Source: Lachnospiraceae bacterium (lineage in GTDB: Bacteria > Bacillota > Clostridia > Lachnospirales > Lachnospiraceae). Taken from it: a DNA stretch of 64,000 nt. Position numbers and translations under genes: made by a program. Of this stretch, positions 42,077 to 51,536 are shown one piece after another. The first letter of the stretch is position 1. Each line of letters begins with the position of its first letter. The stretch covers positions 1 to 64,000 of the forward strand of contig FUZG01000015.1 in the NCBI GenBank assembly GCA_900168235.1, read 5' to 3'. The notes beneath the pieces were generated by a model. That model searched no databases, was not told where the DNA came from, and saw only the letters and a list, made by a program, of their open reading frames with translations.

Positions 42077-45000
42077 CTACTGGACGAGCTTTACGTTTTT
42101 TTCGCCATAAAGCTCAACAAGCCTGTCCATAAGTGCCTGATCTGCACAAACACTCTGATATCCCGGAAGGACGCGCTGTTTTTTTTCAGCACGTATGTAT
42201 ATTATCACCCTGTCCCGTCCTTCGGAGTTTTTCAGCTCTTCGGAAAGTCCTGTCCACTTTTCCTCATACTCTTTCATATCCGCAAACTGGATGTAGAGCT
42301 TTCGCGGTATCTCAGCAAAGGTTTCTACCTGATCCACCATGAGCTGGCCGTCTTTTTCATCATCGGTCTTCACTCTTCCGGTGAGGAACACCTTGCTGTC
42401 CTGCTGGAGCACATTTGCGTATTTCATATACTGCTTCGGCCACACGATACATTCCACAGTTCCGATAAGGTCTTCCAGCGCGATTATCGCCATGGTATCG
42501 CCCTTTTTCGTCTGCTTTGTCTGGATCGCAGCTATGAGTCCGCCTACAGTGACCTTCTGTCCTTCGTTAAGCCCTATGACGTTAGTTTCCGGATTCAGGA
42601 TAAAATCAACGGTCTTTGCATCACTGTGCTTTGCCATCAGGTTTTCGTACTCTTCCAGCGGATGACCTGAGAGATAGATACCCAGGACTTCCTTCTCGAA
42701 TGCGAGACGCAGTTCCTTCGGAAACTCTCCCACATCAGGGAGCTTCGTCACACGGTACTGCTCAGCACTGCTTCCCATGAGGTCAAAGATCGACATCTGA
42801 CCTGCCATGGTATTTTTCTTTTCGTCTGCCGCCGAATCCATCATCTGCTGATAGACCGACATGAACTGCTTTCTGGTACCTCCCAGCGAGTCGAATGCAC
42901 CTGCCTTGATAAATGCTTCAACAGTTCTCTTATTTACTTCATTTCCTGTCATTCGGTCGATGAAGTCCCGGAAATCCCTGAACTTTCCGCCCATTGACCT
43001 CTCGTTCTCAAGCGCCCTTATGACAGGCACTCCTACGGATTTTATCGCAGAGAGTCCGTATCGGATCTGCTTGTCCCCCGCAGGAGAAAATCCTGAATGT
43101 CCTTCGTTTACGTCAGGCGGAAGGAGCTTTATCCCCATTGATCTGCATGAAAGCATGTATCCCGACATCTTTGGCGGATTATCAAGCACGCTTGTCATGA
43201 GGCTCGCCATAAATTCCACCGGGAAATAGTATTTCAGGAACGCTGTCTGCATGGTGACGAATGCGTAGCAGGCGGCATGGGATTTATTAAAGGCGTACTT
43301 TGCAAAATCCATCATATCGCCGTAGATCTTTTTCGCCACATCCTCCGGTATTCCCTTGGAAACACATCCCGGCACGTTCTGCTCGCTGTTTCCGTATACG
43401 AAGTTTGCCTGCTCTTCTTCCATGACGTGCTGTTTTTTCTTACTCATGGCACGACGCACGAGGTCCGCACGACCGAGGGTATATCCACCGAGCTGCTGCA
43501 CTATCTGCATAACCTGCTCCTGATATACGATACAGCCGTGGGTCGGTTTCAGGATCGGTTCGAGTTCCGGACAGTCAAATTTTACGTTGGCTTTGTCCTT
43601 CTTTCCTGCGATGTACTTCGGAATGAAATCCATCGGGCCCGGACGGTAAAGCGCTATTCCCGCGATTACATCTTCCAGCGATTCCGGATGCAGATCCTTC
43701 ATGAATCTCTGCATGCCCCCGGACTCGAGCTGGAACACACCGTCTGTTTCTCCGGTTCCGATATAGTTCAGGACTTTCTGGTCGTCGTAATCTATCTTTT
43801 CTATAGAAAGATACTTTCCGTCATGTCCTACTTCCGCAGGATCACCTGTTGCAAGCGCGGGATCGCACATCGCATAAGGATCACGTCCCGGATTGTTGCT
43901 GGGATCACTCGCAGCGATCGCCGGATCTTCATGAGCACCGCTCCATGGGTATCTCTCGGGATCCCAGGGTCCTACGCGGAACTTTTCATTTACAAAGTCC
44001 ACTGCATTCTGAATGACTGTCAGGGTTCGGAGTCCAAGGAAGTCCATCTTCAGGAGTCCCAGCTCTTCCAATGTAGTCATGGTGAACTGGGTGGTTATCT
44101 CTCCGTTCGATCCACGGGACAGAGGGACGTAATTGTCCGCTGCTTCCGGTGTGATCAGTACTCCCGCCGCATGCATTGATGTGTGTCTCGGAAGACCTTC
44201 AAGGCGCATGCACATATCCAGCAGTTCATGAACCGTCTCATCCGATTCATAGAGCTTCCGGAGGTCATTATTTTCCTCCATCGCCCTTTTCAGAGTCATA
44301 TTCAGGGCATTCGGGATCATCTTTGCGAGATTATCTCCGAATGAATAGGGCAGATCCATGACTCTTGCCACATCGCGGATAACACCCTTTGCTGCAAGCG
44401 TACCGAATGTCACGATCTGAACGCACTTGGAACGTCCATATTTTTGCACAACGTAATCAATGACTTCCTGACGGCCTTCAAAGGCGAAGTCTTCGTCGAT
44501 ATCGGGCATGGATACTCGTTCCGGGTTCAGGAACCGCTCAAAGAGCAGATCATACTTTGCGGGGTCGATATCCGTGATCTTCAGCGCATAGGAAACTATG
44601 GCGCCTGCCGCAGATCCTCTTCCCGGTCCCACGCCTATTCCATGGGTTCTGGCAAAGTTGATATAGTCCCACACTATCAGGAAGTAGTCAACGTATCCCA
44701 TCTTTTTAATGATAGAAAGCTCATACTGCATCTGCTCATAGAGCTTGCCGTCATCATCGGGATAGCGCTCCTTAAATCCCTTGTCGCAGAGGTAGTTTAA
44801 GTATTTCCAGGAATCTTCCGGAGTTGACTGCTCCGACAGGACGTTGATCCCCTCTCCCTCATGAATGGATGCCCGAAAGTCCCGCGGTATTTCAAAATGC
44901 GGGAGCTTAGTATTATGGAACTCGATCTCCACATGGCATCTATCGGCAATTTTCTGCGTATTATCAAGAGCTTCCGGCACATATGGGAAAAGCGAACGCA

Positions 45001-45757
45001 TCTCTTCCTCTGTTTTTACGTAGTACTGTCCTCCGGTGTATCTCATGCGGTCTTCATCGCTGAGCTTCTTTCCGGTCTGGAGACAGAGCAGGATGTCGTG
45101 GGGTTTTTCGTCTTCCTTATAGGTGTAGTGGATATCGTTCGTTGCGACCAGCGGGATACCCAGCTTTTTGGACATGGAAACAAGGGTCTGATCCACCAGC
45201 TTCTGCTCGCCGATGCCGTGATCCTGTAATTCCAGGAAAAAGTTTCCTTCCCCGAAAATCTCCTGATAGCGGAGAGCTGCTTTTTCTGCCTCTTCGCGGA
45301 AGCCTCTCACGATATTTCTCGGGATCTCACCTGCAAGACATGCTGACAGACATATGATGCCTTCGTGATATTTTTCCAGAACCTCAAGATCTACACGGGG
45401 CTTGTAGTAATAACCTTCCGTGAAACCGATCGACACGATCTTCATGAGGTTCTCATAACCTGTATTATTTTCCGCAAGGAGCACCAGATGGTAGTAGCGG
45501 TCGTCGTTATTTCCCGCGCCGGCTTCTTTATCAAAGCGTGAACCGGGTGCTACATACACCTCGCATCCGAGCACCGGATTTATCCCCTGTGCTCTACATT
45601 CTTTATAAAAATCTATGACGCCGTACATTACACCGTGGTCGGTGATGGCTGCCGCTGTCATGCCGAGGGCTTTTACCCTTGCCACGTACTCTTTTATCTT
45701 ATTGGAGCCGTCCAGCAGCGAGTACTCTGTATGCGTGTGAAGATGAACAAATGCCAT
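42077..45757 (-). CDS. dnaE: DNA polymerase III alpha subunit DnaE
   Basis: 1226 residues. N-terminal PHP domain (FVHLHTHTEYSLLDGSNKI), then the polymerase core with GPGRGSAAGAIVSYAL and the catalytic aspartates in MPDIDEDF, a helix-hairpin-helix region and a C-terminal OB fold (KVTVGGLIAAIQTKQTKKGD). An odd insertion near residues 592-642 is made of repeated Asp-Pro units (DPAIAASDPSNNPGRDPYAM and more), coded by recurring GGATC. It should sit on a surface loop. Replicative or error-prone polymerase beside the usual PolC of this group. Confidence 0.96.
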   Translation of the reverse strand: MAFVHLHTHTEYSLLDGSNKIKEYVARVKALGMTAAAITDHGVMYGVIDFYKECRAQGINPVLGCEVYVAPGSRFDKEAGAGNNDDRYYHLVLLAENNTGYENLMKIVSIGFTEGYYYKPRVDLEVLEKYHEGIICLSACLAGEIPRNIVRGFREEAEKAALRYQEIFGEGNFFLELQDHGIGEQKLVDQTLVSMSKKLGIPLVATNDIHYTYKEDEKPHDILLCLQTGKKLSDEDRMRYTGGQYYVKTEEEMRSLFPYVPEALDNTQKIADRCHVEIEFHNTKLPHFEIPRDFRASIHEGEGINVLSEQSTPEDSWKYLNYLCDKGFKERYPDDDGKLYEQMQYELSIIKKMGYVDYFLIVWDYINFARTHGIGVGPGRGSAAGAIVSYALKITDIDPAKYDLLFERFLNPERVSMPDIDEDFAFEGRQEVIDYVVQKYGRSKCVQIVTFGTLAAKGVIRDVARVMDLPYSFGDNLAKMIPNALNMTLKRAMEENNDLRKLYESDETVHELLDMCMRLEGLPRHTSMHAAGVLITPEAADNYVPLSRGSNGEITTQFTMTTLEELGLLKMDFLGLRTLTVIQNAVDFVNEKFRVGPWDPERYPWSGAHEDPAIAASDPSNNPGRDPYAMCDPALATGDPAEVGHDGKYLSIEKIDYDDQKVLNYIGTGETDGVFQLESGGMQRFMKDLHPESLEDVIAGIALYRPGPMDFIPKYIAGKKDKANVKFDCPELEPILKPTHGCIVYQEQVMQIVQQLGGYTLGRADLVRRAMSKKKQHVMEEEQANFVYGNSEQNVPGCVSKGIPEDVAKKIYGDMMDFAKYAFNKSHAACYAFVTMQTAFLKYYFPVEFMASLMTSVLDNPPKMSGYMLSCRSMGIKLLPPDVNEGHSGFSPAGDKQIRYGLSAIKSVGVPVIRALENERSMGGKFRDFRDFIDRMTGNEVNKRTVEAFIKAGAFDSLGGTRKQFMSVYQQMMDSAADEKKNTMAGQMSIFDLMGSSAEQYRVTKLPDVGEFPKELRLAFEKEVLGIYLSGHPLEEYENLMAKHSDAKTVDFILNPETNVIGLNEGQKVTVGGLIAAIQTKQTKKGDTMAIIALEDLIGTVECIVWPKQYMKYANVLQQDSKVFLTGRVKTDDEKDGQLMVDQVETFAEIPRKLYIQFADMKEYEEKWTGLSEELKNSEGRDRVIIYIRAEKKQRVLPGYQSVCADQALMDRLVELYGEKNVKLVQ

Positions 45758-45873
45758 TTATAAGAACCTCAAACTTTAACCTGTCATCAGATCGTGACGA
45801 TCATTTTTCCAAAATAATAAACACCAATTCGATGATATGCTAATTGCTCCAAATGCGCAACACAACAAAAATA

Positions 45874-45908
45874 GTAAAAACCGCACCCCGGGTTACCCCG
45901 GGATGCGG
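45874..45908 (-). terminator. Terminator after metK
   Basis: CCGCACCCCGGG pairs with CCCCGGGATGCGG; on the minus strand the stem is followed by TTTTTACTATTTTTG. Confidence 0.85.
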
Positions 45909-45930
45909 CTCATTATCAGTCTATTTCGGC

Positions 45931-47136
45931 TTAGAGATACTTCTTAAGGTCATCAACCTTATCAAGCTTCTCCCAAGGAAGATCGATATCTGTTCTTCCA
46001 AAGTGGCCGTAAGCTGCTGTCTGCTTGTAGATCGGACGTCTGAGGTCAAGCATCTTGATGATTCCAGCCGGACGGAGATCGAAGTTCTCACGAACGATCT
46101 CAGTAAGCTTCTCATCAGAAACCTTACCTGTGCCGAAGCTGTCTACCATGATGGATGTAGGCTCAGCAACACCGATAGCGTAGGAAAGCTGGATCTCTGC
46201 GCGATCAGCAAGTCCTGCTGCTACGAGGTTCTTTGCAACGTAACGAGCTGCATAAGCACCGGAACGGTCAACCTTTGTGCAGTCCTTACCGGAGAATGCT
46301 CCGCCGCCGTGACGAGCGTATCCGCCGTAGGTGTCTACGATGATCTTACGTCCTGTAAGACCTGCATCACCGTGAGGTCCGCCGATTACGAAACGGCCTG
46401 TAGGATTGATGTAGATTCTTGTCTTATCATCGATAAGCCCTGCAGGGATAACCGGATCGAATACGTACTTCTTGATATCCTTGTGGATCTGCTCCTGTGT
46501 AACGTCCTCATCATGCTGAGTAGAGATAACAACAGCCTCGAGACGAAGGGGCTTGCCTTCCTCATCATACTCTACAGAAACCTGGGACTTTCCATCCGGA
46601 CGAAGGTAGCTGAGTGTGCCGTCCTTTCTAACCTTTGTAAGCTGACGAGTGAGCTTGTGAGCAAGGTCGATAGGATAAGGAAGATACTCAGGTGTCTCGT
46701 TTGTAGCGTAACCGAACATCATACCCTGATCGCCAGCACCGATAGCACCGATCTCTTCATCAGACATGTTCTTCTCAAGAGCCTTGAGGTCTGCCTTTGT
46801 CTCAAGAGCGTTATCAACACCCTGAGCGATGTCAGGAGACTGCTCGTCGATAGCAGTGAATACTGCACATGTGTCAGCATCAAAACCATACTCGGACTTT
46901 GTGTATCCGATCTCACGAACAGTGTCACGTACAGTCTTCTGAATGTCAACGTATGCCTTTGTTGTGATCTCACCTGTTACAACTACGAAACCTGTGCATG
47001 CCATTGTCTCGCATGCTACACGGCTCATCGGATCCTGACGGATGCACTCGTCAAGGATGGCATCAGAGATGGCATCGCAGACTTTGTCGGGATGTCCCTC
47101 AGTAACGGACTCAGATGTAAATAATCTTTTTTCCAT
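45931..47136 (-). CDS. metK: S-adenosylmethionine synthetase
   Basis: 401 residues, full length. Signature segments [20 protein letters not shown] at the N-terminus, [12 protein letters not shown] near 131 and [16 protein letters not shown] near 276 are all present. It makes SAM from methionine and ATP. Expression is under a SAM-I riboswitch, closing the feedback loop. Confidence 0.97.
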   Translation of the reverse strand: MEKRLFTSESVTEGHPDKVCDAISDAILDECIRQDPMSRVACETMACTGFVVVTGEITTKAYVDIQKTVRDTVREIGYTKSEYGFDADTCAVFTAIDEQSPDIAQGVDNALETKADLKALEKNMSDEEIGAIGAGDQGMMFGYATNETPEYLPYPIDLAHKLTRQLTKVRKDGTLSYLRPDGKSQVSVEYDEEGKPLRLEAVVISTQHDEDVTQEQIHKDIKKYVFDPVIPAGLIDDKTRIYINPTGRFVIGGPHGDAGLTGRKIIVDTYGGYARHGGGAFSGKDCTKVDRSGAYAARYVAKNLVAAGLADRAEIQLSYAIGVAEPTSIMVDSFGTGKVSDEKLTEIVRENFDLRPAGIIKMLDLRRPIYKQTAAYGHFGRTDIDLPWEKLDKVDDLKKYL

Positions 47137-47172
47137 TTTTCCTCTCTTTCAGCGGAATACCCGCGTATAAAT

Positions 47173-47339
47173 AAAAAAATAAAATCCACTCTGACAAATA
47201 GAGTGGATCGACATCGATAATCAAATCCTCTCATTGTTCGAACATAACTCGCTCAAGGTTGGCACCTTCCGACTTCCGTAATCGGAGGTTGTCGTGACTT
47301 CACAGATCCTTTGCATCTCCATCACTCTTAATAAGAGAA
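47173..47339 (-). promoter_or_regulatory. SAM-I riboswitch and its terminator, metK leader
   Basis: The aptamer spans 47228-47339. Read on the minus strand it begins TCTTATTAAGAGTGATGGAG, continues with CACGACAACCTCC and GGTGCCAACCTTGAGCGAG, and closes with AATGAGAG pairing back to the start. The terminator follows: ATCCACTCT / AGAGTGGAT then TTTTATTTTTTT (47173-47208). High SAM should stop transcription before metK. Confidence 0.93.
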
Positions 47340-47371
47340 GTTTTACAATATGGAATTTTCTTATCGGCATA

Positions 47372-47400
47372 ACAATACTATCTTTTTTTTATATCGTCAA
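47372..47400 (-). promoter_or_regulatory. Promoter of the metK riboswitch transcript
   Basis: Minus-strand TTGACG, 17-base spacer and TATTGT (complements at 47395-47400 and 47372-47377), ending about 30 bases before the aptamer. Confidence 0.65.
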
Positions 47401-47421
47401 CCCTCATGAACTTAAACAGGT

Positions 47422-47450
47422 TTGACGAAAACTATATTAGTTAATATACT
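47422..47450 (+). promoter_or_regulatory. Promoter of the HD-GYP gene
   Basis: TTGACG (47422-47427), 17-base spacer, TATACT (47445-47450), about 65 bases ahead of the start codon and divergent from the metK promoter. Confidence 0.75.
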
Positions 47451-47517
47451 TTTACATAATAGAGAAACGTACGTAAATTTTTAATAATCATTGACAACAA
47501 AGTCAAAGGGAGATCAT

Positions 47518-48594
47518 ATGCCCAGGATTCCTACTCAGGATCTGGTCCCCGGCATGGTAACTGCCGAGGATGTTATTTCTTTTAATAACCAGCTGATCCT
47601 GCCAAGAGATATGGAGCTCACTGACAAGGCTATCACCAAGCTCGAGTTTTATTCTATCCTTTCTGTTCAGGTAAAGGATGAAACGGCGAACGTGGCGATC
47701 CCCTCTGAGACTCCGCCGGATATATCGTATTCAGATAAAATAAGAAATTCTCAGGAGTACAAGGTCTTTAAACAGGACTTCGAGAGTACTCTGAGCGAAG
47801 TTGAGGATTCACTGAACGATATCATCTCAAAAAATAAGATCGATACAGATAATCTCCTGCAAGAGCCCGGCAAACTGCTCGTTCACAATCCGTCAGGCAT
47901 ACATATTTTTGATATGCTCCACAATATGCGTATGTATGATGATCCTACGTATGCACATTCGCTGAACGTATCACTGATATGTCATGTATTCGGAAGGTGG
48001 CTCGGAATGTCGGATGCGGATGTTGATATCCTGACCCTCGCCGGACTTCTTCACGACATCGGAAAGCTGAAGATACCGAACGAGATCATCAGCAAGCCCG
48101 CAAAGCTCACGGATCAGGAGTATACTACCGTCAAATCCCATGCCATGGAAGGTTACAATATTTTGAAAGACCTTCCTATAAATGAGCATGTAAAAAGAGC
48201 TGCTCTCATGCATCACGAGCGCTGTGACGGAACAGGTTATCCTCTCGGTCTCACAACCAAGCGTATCGACCGCTATGCCAGGATCGTTGCCATAGCGGAT
48301 GTTTATGATGCAATGACAAGCCCCCGCGTTTACCGCGGTCCGCTCTGTCCGTTCCAGGTCATCAGTATCTTTGAATCCGAAGGGCTACAGAGATATGATC
48401 CCGAGTTTATCCTCGTATTCCTGGAATACATCGTAAATACATACATGAATAACCGCGTCCGCCTGTCAAACGGTCTCACGGGAGACATCGTCCTTATTAA
48501 CAAACTGGACCTCGCTCACCCCATGGTCCACTGCGGAAGCCACTACATAGACCTGTCGCACGAACATGGTCTTTATATAGAGGCAATTCTTTAA
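47518..48594 (+). CDS. HD-GYP domain phosphodiesterase
   Basis: 358 residues from the ATG at 47518 with AAAGGGAG 5 bases upstream. The N-terminal region (1-140) resembles the DUF3391-like part that often precedes HD-GYP. The HD-GYP domain shows HDIGKLKIPNEIISKPAKL, a later HHERCDGTGYPLG and IADVYDAMTSPRVYR, so metal ligands and the GYP triad (here G-Y-P) are intact. It probably hydrolyses cyclic di-GMP. No membrane segment or receiver domain. Confidence 0.92.
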   Translation: MPRIPTQDLVPGMVTAEDVISFNNQLILPRDMELTDKAITKLEFYSILSVQVKDETANVAIPSETPPDISYSDKIRNSQEYKVFKQDFESTLSEVEDSLNDIISKNKIDTDNLLQEPGKLLVHNPSGIHIFDMLHNMRMYDDPTYAHSLNVSLICHVFGRWLGMSDADVDILTLAGLLHDIGKLKIPNEIISKPAKLTDQEYTTVKSHAMEGYNILKDLPINEHVKRAALMHHERCDGTGYPLGLTTKRIDRYARIVAIADVYDAMTSPRVYRGPLCPFQVISIFESEGLQRYDPEFILVFLEYIVNTYMNNRVRLSNGLTGDIVLINKLDLAHPMVHCGSHYIDLSHEHGLYIEAIL

Positions 48595-48601
48595 TGAACA
48601 G

Positions 48602-48650
48602 AAAAACACATCCTTTGAACAGCGTCATTCTAAAGGATGTGTTTTTTATT
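48602..48650 (+). terminator. Terminator between the HD-GYP gene and murA
   Basis: AACACATCCTTT pairs with AAAGGATGTGTT, then TTTTTATT on the plus strand; the A-run on the other side lets it work for murA too. Confidence 0.85.
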
Positions 48651-48666
48651 ATAATGATAAGTTTTT

Positions 48667-49986
48667 TCAGATAGCCTTTGTGCGAAGAGTGAATTTCTGG
48701 ATCTCTTCGTCATCTGATGCGCGCTCGATCATGCCTCCGAGCTTGCGGAGCTTTACATCAAAGTCCTCGTATCCTCTTTCGATCAGGTGGATATCGTCTA
48801 CTACGGATACACCGTCAGCAGAAAGCGCAGCAAGAACAAGTGCTGCACCGGCTCTTAAGTCAGGAGAAGTAATATGTGCTCCTGTAAGACCCTTTACACC
48901 TGTGATGATCGCTGTATTTCCTTCAACCTTGATATCTGCTCCCATACGGATGATCTCATCCACATAGCGGAAACGGTTCTCGAAAATACTCTCCGTGATG
49001 GTGCTTACACCTTCGGAAAGTACGAGTGTGATACCTGCCTGGGGCTGCATGTCTGTAGGGAAGCCCGGGTAAGGCAGAGTCTTTATCTGTGTGCTGTGCA
49101 GTTCGCCTGTATATTTTACGCGTACTGCATCATCAAGTTCTTCTACTTCGCATCCCATTTCAAGGATCTTTGCCGTGATGGACTCAAGATGCTTCGGGAT
49201 AACGTTCTTTACGAGTATATCTCCCTTTGTAACAGCAGCAGCAAACATAAATGTTCCTGCCTCGATCTGGTCAGGGATGATGGAATATGTAGCTCCATGA
49301 AGCTTCTCAACACCGCGGATACGGATAACGTCAGTACCTGCGCCCTTGATGTCTGCCCCCATTGAGTTCAGGAAGTTTGCTACGTCAACAACATGAGGCT
49401 CCTTAGCCGCATTTTCAATGATAGTCTTTCCCTCTGCCATGCTGGCAGCCATCATTACATTGATGGTAGCGCCTACTGATACTACGTCCATGTACATATG
49501 AGCGCCAACAAGCTTTTCGGCAGATGCGACAATAGCACCATGCTCGATCTTTACATCAGCGCCGATAGCACGGAAGCCCTTTAAATGCTGGTCTATAGGA
49601 CGGCTTCCGATATTGCATCCTCCCGGAAGCGGAACCTCAGCTTCGCAGTATTTACCAAGAAGAGCACCTATAAGATAGTAAGATGCACGGATCTTCTTTA
49701 TAAGTTCGTACTCTATATTAACGTTCTGTACCATTGATCCGTTGATCTTTACAGTATGACGATCTACACGGTCAATATGTACACCAATACCGGCCATTGC
49801 ATCCAGAAGCACGTTTGTGTCCCGGACATCAGGCATATTCTCTATAGTAACAGTCTCGTCTGTCATAATGGCAGCAGCAAGGATCGCCAGTGCTGCGTTT
49901 TTTGCACCGCCGATCTCAACCTCTCCGCAAAGCGGGTTGCCGCCGCGAATTACATAATGATCCATGGAAACTACTTTAGATTTCAT
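48667..49986 (-). CDS. murA: UDP-N-acetylglucosamine 1-carboxyvinyltransferase
   Basis: 439 residues. Active-site Cys in PLPGGCNIGSRPIDQHLKGF near residue 123 and the N-terminal GGAKNAALAILAA are present. First committed step of peptidoglycan precursor synthesis in the cytoplasm. The start overlaps the stop of the flavin reductase by 4 bases (ATGA), which favours 49986 over the second ATG at 49965. Confidence 0.95.
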   Translation of the reverse strand: MKSKVVSMDHYVIRGGNPLCGEVEIGGAKNAALAILAAAIMTDETVTIENMPDVRDTNVLLDAMAGIGVHIDRVDRHTVKINGSMVQNVNIEYELIKKIRASYYLIGALLGKYCEAEVPLPGGCNIGSRPIDQHLKGFRAIGADVKIEHGAIVASAEKLVGAHMYMDVVSVGATINVMMAASMAEGKTIIENAAKEPHVVDVANFLNSMGADIKGAGTDVIRIRGVEKLHGATYSIIPDQIEAGTFMFAAAVTKGDILVKNVIPKHLESITAKILEMGCEVEELDDAVRVKYTGELHSTQIKTLPYPGFPTDMQPQAGITLVLSEGVSTITESIFENRFRYVDEIIRMGADIKVEGNTAIITGVKGLTGAHITSPDLRAGAALVLAALSADGVSVVDDIHLIERGYEDFDVKLRKLGGMIERASDDEEIQKFTLRTKAI

Positions 49987-50558
49987 TTTTTCTTAGACTT
50001 CCTCTTTTGAACAGAATACCCGAACTTGCCGATCTTTTTACCAAGTCCCATATATTCGCCATGACTCCATGCCACAAGATTTGCGCGCTTTAAGTCAAGC
50101 GCTCCCTTCTTATTAAGGAGCGACTCATCCACATTTACGCCGACTACCTTCGCGAGAAACAGATCATGTGTCCCCAGCGGGATTATCTGTTCTACACGGC
50201 ACTCTATATTAATGGGGCTTTCCGCGATCCCCGGTGCTTTTACCTTCTGTGAAGGCTGCGGTGTGAGACCTGTTTCTGCAAACTTATCTATGTCTCTTCC
50301 GCTCTTTACACCACAGAGATCTGCCTTGCGGGCAAGCTGCTCTGTCGTAACATTGAGCACGAACTCACCTGTCTCCTTGATAATGTCATAGGAATAACGT
50401 GAACGGCGCACGGAAACGGACACCATCGGCGGGTCTGAGCAGACATTACCTGCCCATGCGAGCGTAATGATATTTGGTTTTTCATTTTCCCGTCCGCAGC
50501 TCAACATCACTGCAGGTACAGGGAAGAGCATATTTCCGGGCTTCCAGAATTGTTTCAT
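49983..50558 (-). CDS. Flavin reductase-like FMN-binding protein
   Basis: 191 residues. The split-barrel flavin fold is shown by PNIITLAWAGNVCSDPPMVS near 28 and ETGEFVLNVTT near 61; the end is lysine-rich. Family members bind FMN and reduce flavins or act as small oxidoreductases. Overlaps murA by 4 bases, apparently co-transcribed. Confidence 0.85.
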   Translation of the reverse strand: MKQFWKPGNMLFPVPAVMLSCGRENEKPNIITLAWAGNVCSDPPMVSVSVRRSRYSYDIIKETGEFVLNVTTEQLARKADLCGVKSGRDIDKFAETGLTPQPSQKVKAPGIAESPINIECRVEQIIPLGTHDLFLAKVVGVNVDESLLNKKGALDLKRANLVAWSHGEYMGLGKKIGKFGYSVQKRKSKKK

Positions 50559-50567
50559 ATTTTTCTA

Positions 50568-50984
50568 TTAACGTAACATGAAAACAGCCAGTGCGGCTGT
50601 TGCCGCAAGATTCAGAATTAGGAAGACCAACACTGCGGTCATAAGCCCTTTAAGGCTCCTCTGATTCTTTTCTGCCTGCTTTACAATCTTATCTGTGTTT
50701 TCAATGATCACTGCCTGAGTATTTCGATAACAGCGAACGTTTTCATGATGGACATGAGTGAAAACCTCAGCACGGAGGTGTTCCATTTTCTCTTCAAGAT
50801 CATGCTCCATCTTCGCAATGTCGTCTGATACAGCTCCCGGCGCTTGTTCGTCAGGGATGCTGTCATCCGGCATGATGTCGTCCATTTTTTCTGAACGAAT
50901 CGGAACCAGATTCAGACTGTTCGATAATTTATCATTACGAACGTCTCCTGTCAATACGCTGCTATCCATTTTGGATATGTTCAT
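50568..50984 (-). CDS. Hypothetical protein with C-terminal membrane anchor
   Basis: 138 residues: a soluble N-terminus (1-60), a coiled-coil-like middle (MEHDLEEKMEHLRAEVFTHV, then NTQAVIIENTDKIVKQAEKN) and one C-terminal membrane helix (LMTAVLVFLILNLAATAALA). No known family. It precedes the flavin reductase and murA in the same direction. Confidence 0.6.
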   Translation of the reverse strand: MNISKMDSSVLTGDVRNDKLSNSLNLVPIRSEKMDDIMPDDSIPDEQAPGAVSDDIAKMEHDLEEKMEHLRAEVFTHVHHENVRCYRNTQAVIIENTDKIVKQAEKNQRSLKGLMTAVLVFLILNLAATAALAVFMLR

Positions 50985-51398
50985 GAGATTTTCCCCCGGT
51001 GACTTATACTCCGTATATATGTGAACAATTACGCAAACTTTTACTCATATAACAGCAATTCTAAGGTATTCTAACACCTTTTAATATTGCCTGCAATAAT
51101 TGCCAAAAATATAGGATTTCCACTCATTTTATTTAAGGGACTTTTAACTATATGTGCAGTTTAACCTAAATGATAGATGATTATTTGAATGTATTGGTGG
51201 TATTTACTATATATTAACACCGCGTTCATAATTTGTTAATAAATTATTGCTATATTAATAATGTCTTAAGAAAGACGTACAGAAATGTAGATGATTTTTT
51301 CATAATAAGCCCTGGGGTCGAAAGATCCCGGGGCACTCCTCTTTTAAAAGCACAGCAGATTCCATTTCTTAATTTTTACCTGCTATACAAATTGCACA
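50985..51398. other. Intergenic region with one strong hairpin
   Basis: AT-rich, no supported reading frame. At 51308-51333 GCCCTGGG pairs with CCCGGGGC around GTCGAAAGAT, followed on the plus strand by ACTCCTCTTTT. It looks like a terminator without an obvious gene, so an unannotated small RNA upstream of it is possible. Confidence 0.4.
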
Positions 51399-51484
51399 AC
51401 AAGTTACGCTAGGCTCGACAAAACCTCGCCAAGCGAACTTGCATAACACGCACTAAGCTCGAAAATACCTCGCTAAGTGCTCCG
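51399..51484. repeat. REP-like double-hairpin repeat, copy 2
   Basis: Copy of the repeat at 561-646 with the same two stem-loops (CAAGTTACGCT...AGCGAACTTG and GCACTAAGC...GCTAAGTGC) and the loops CTCGACAAAACCTCGC and CTCGAAAATACCTCGC. It lies next to a terminator, as does copy 1. Confidence 0.75.
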
Positions 51485-51495
51485 AAAATAAATAT

Positions 51496-51526
51496 AAAAA
51501 GAATCCGGCATTGCCGGATTCTTTTT
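51496..51526 (-). terminator. Terminator after the alarmone synthetase
   Basis: Perfect repeat AAAAAGAATCCGGCA / TGCCGGATTCTTTTT, usable from either side. Confidence 0.9.
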
Positions 51527-51536
51527 ATGTAAACAT

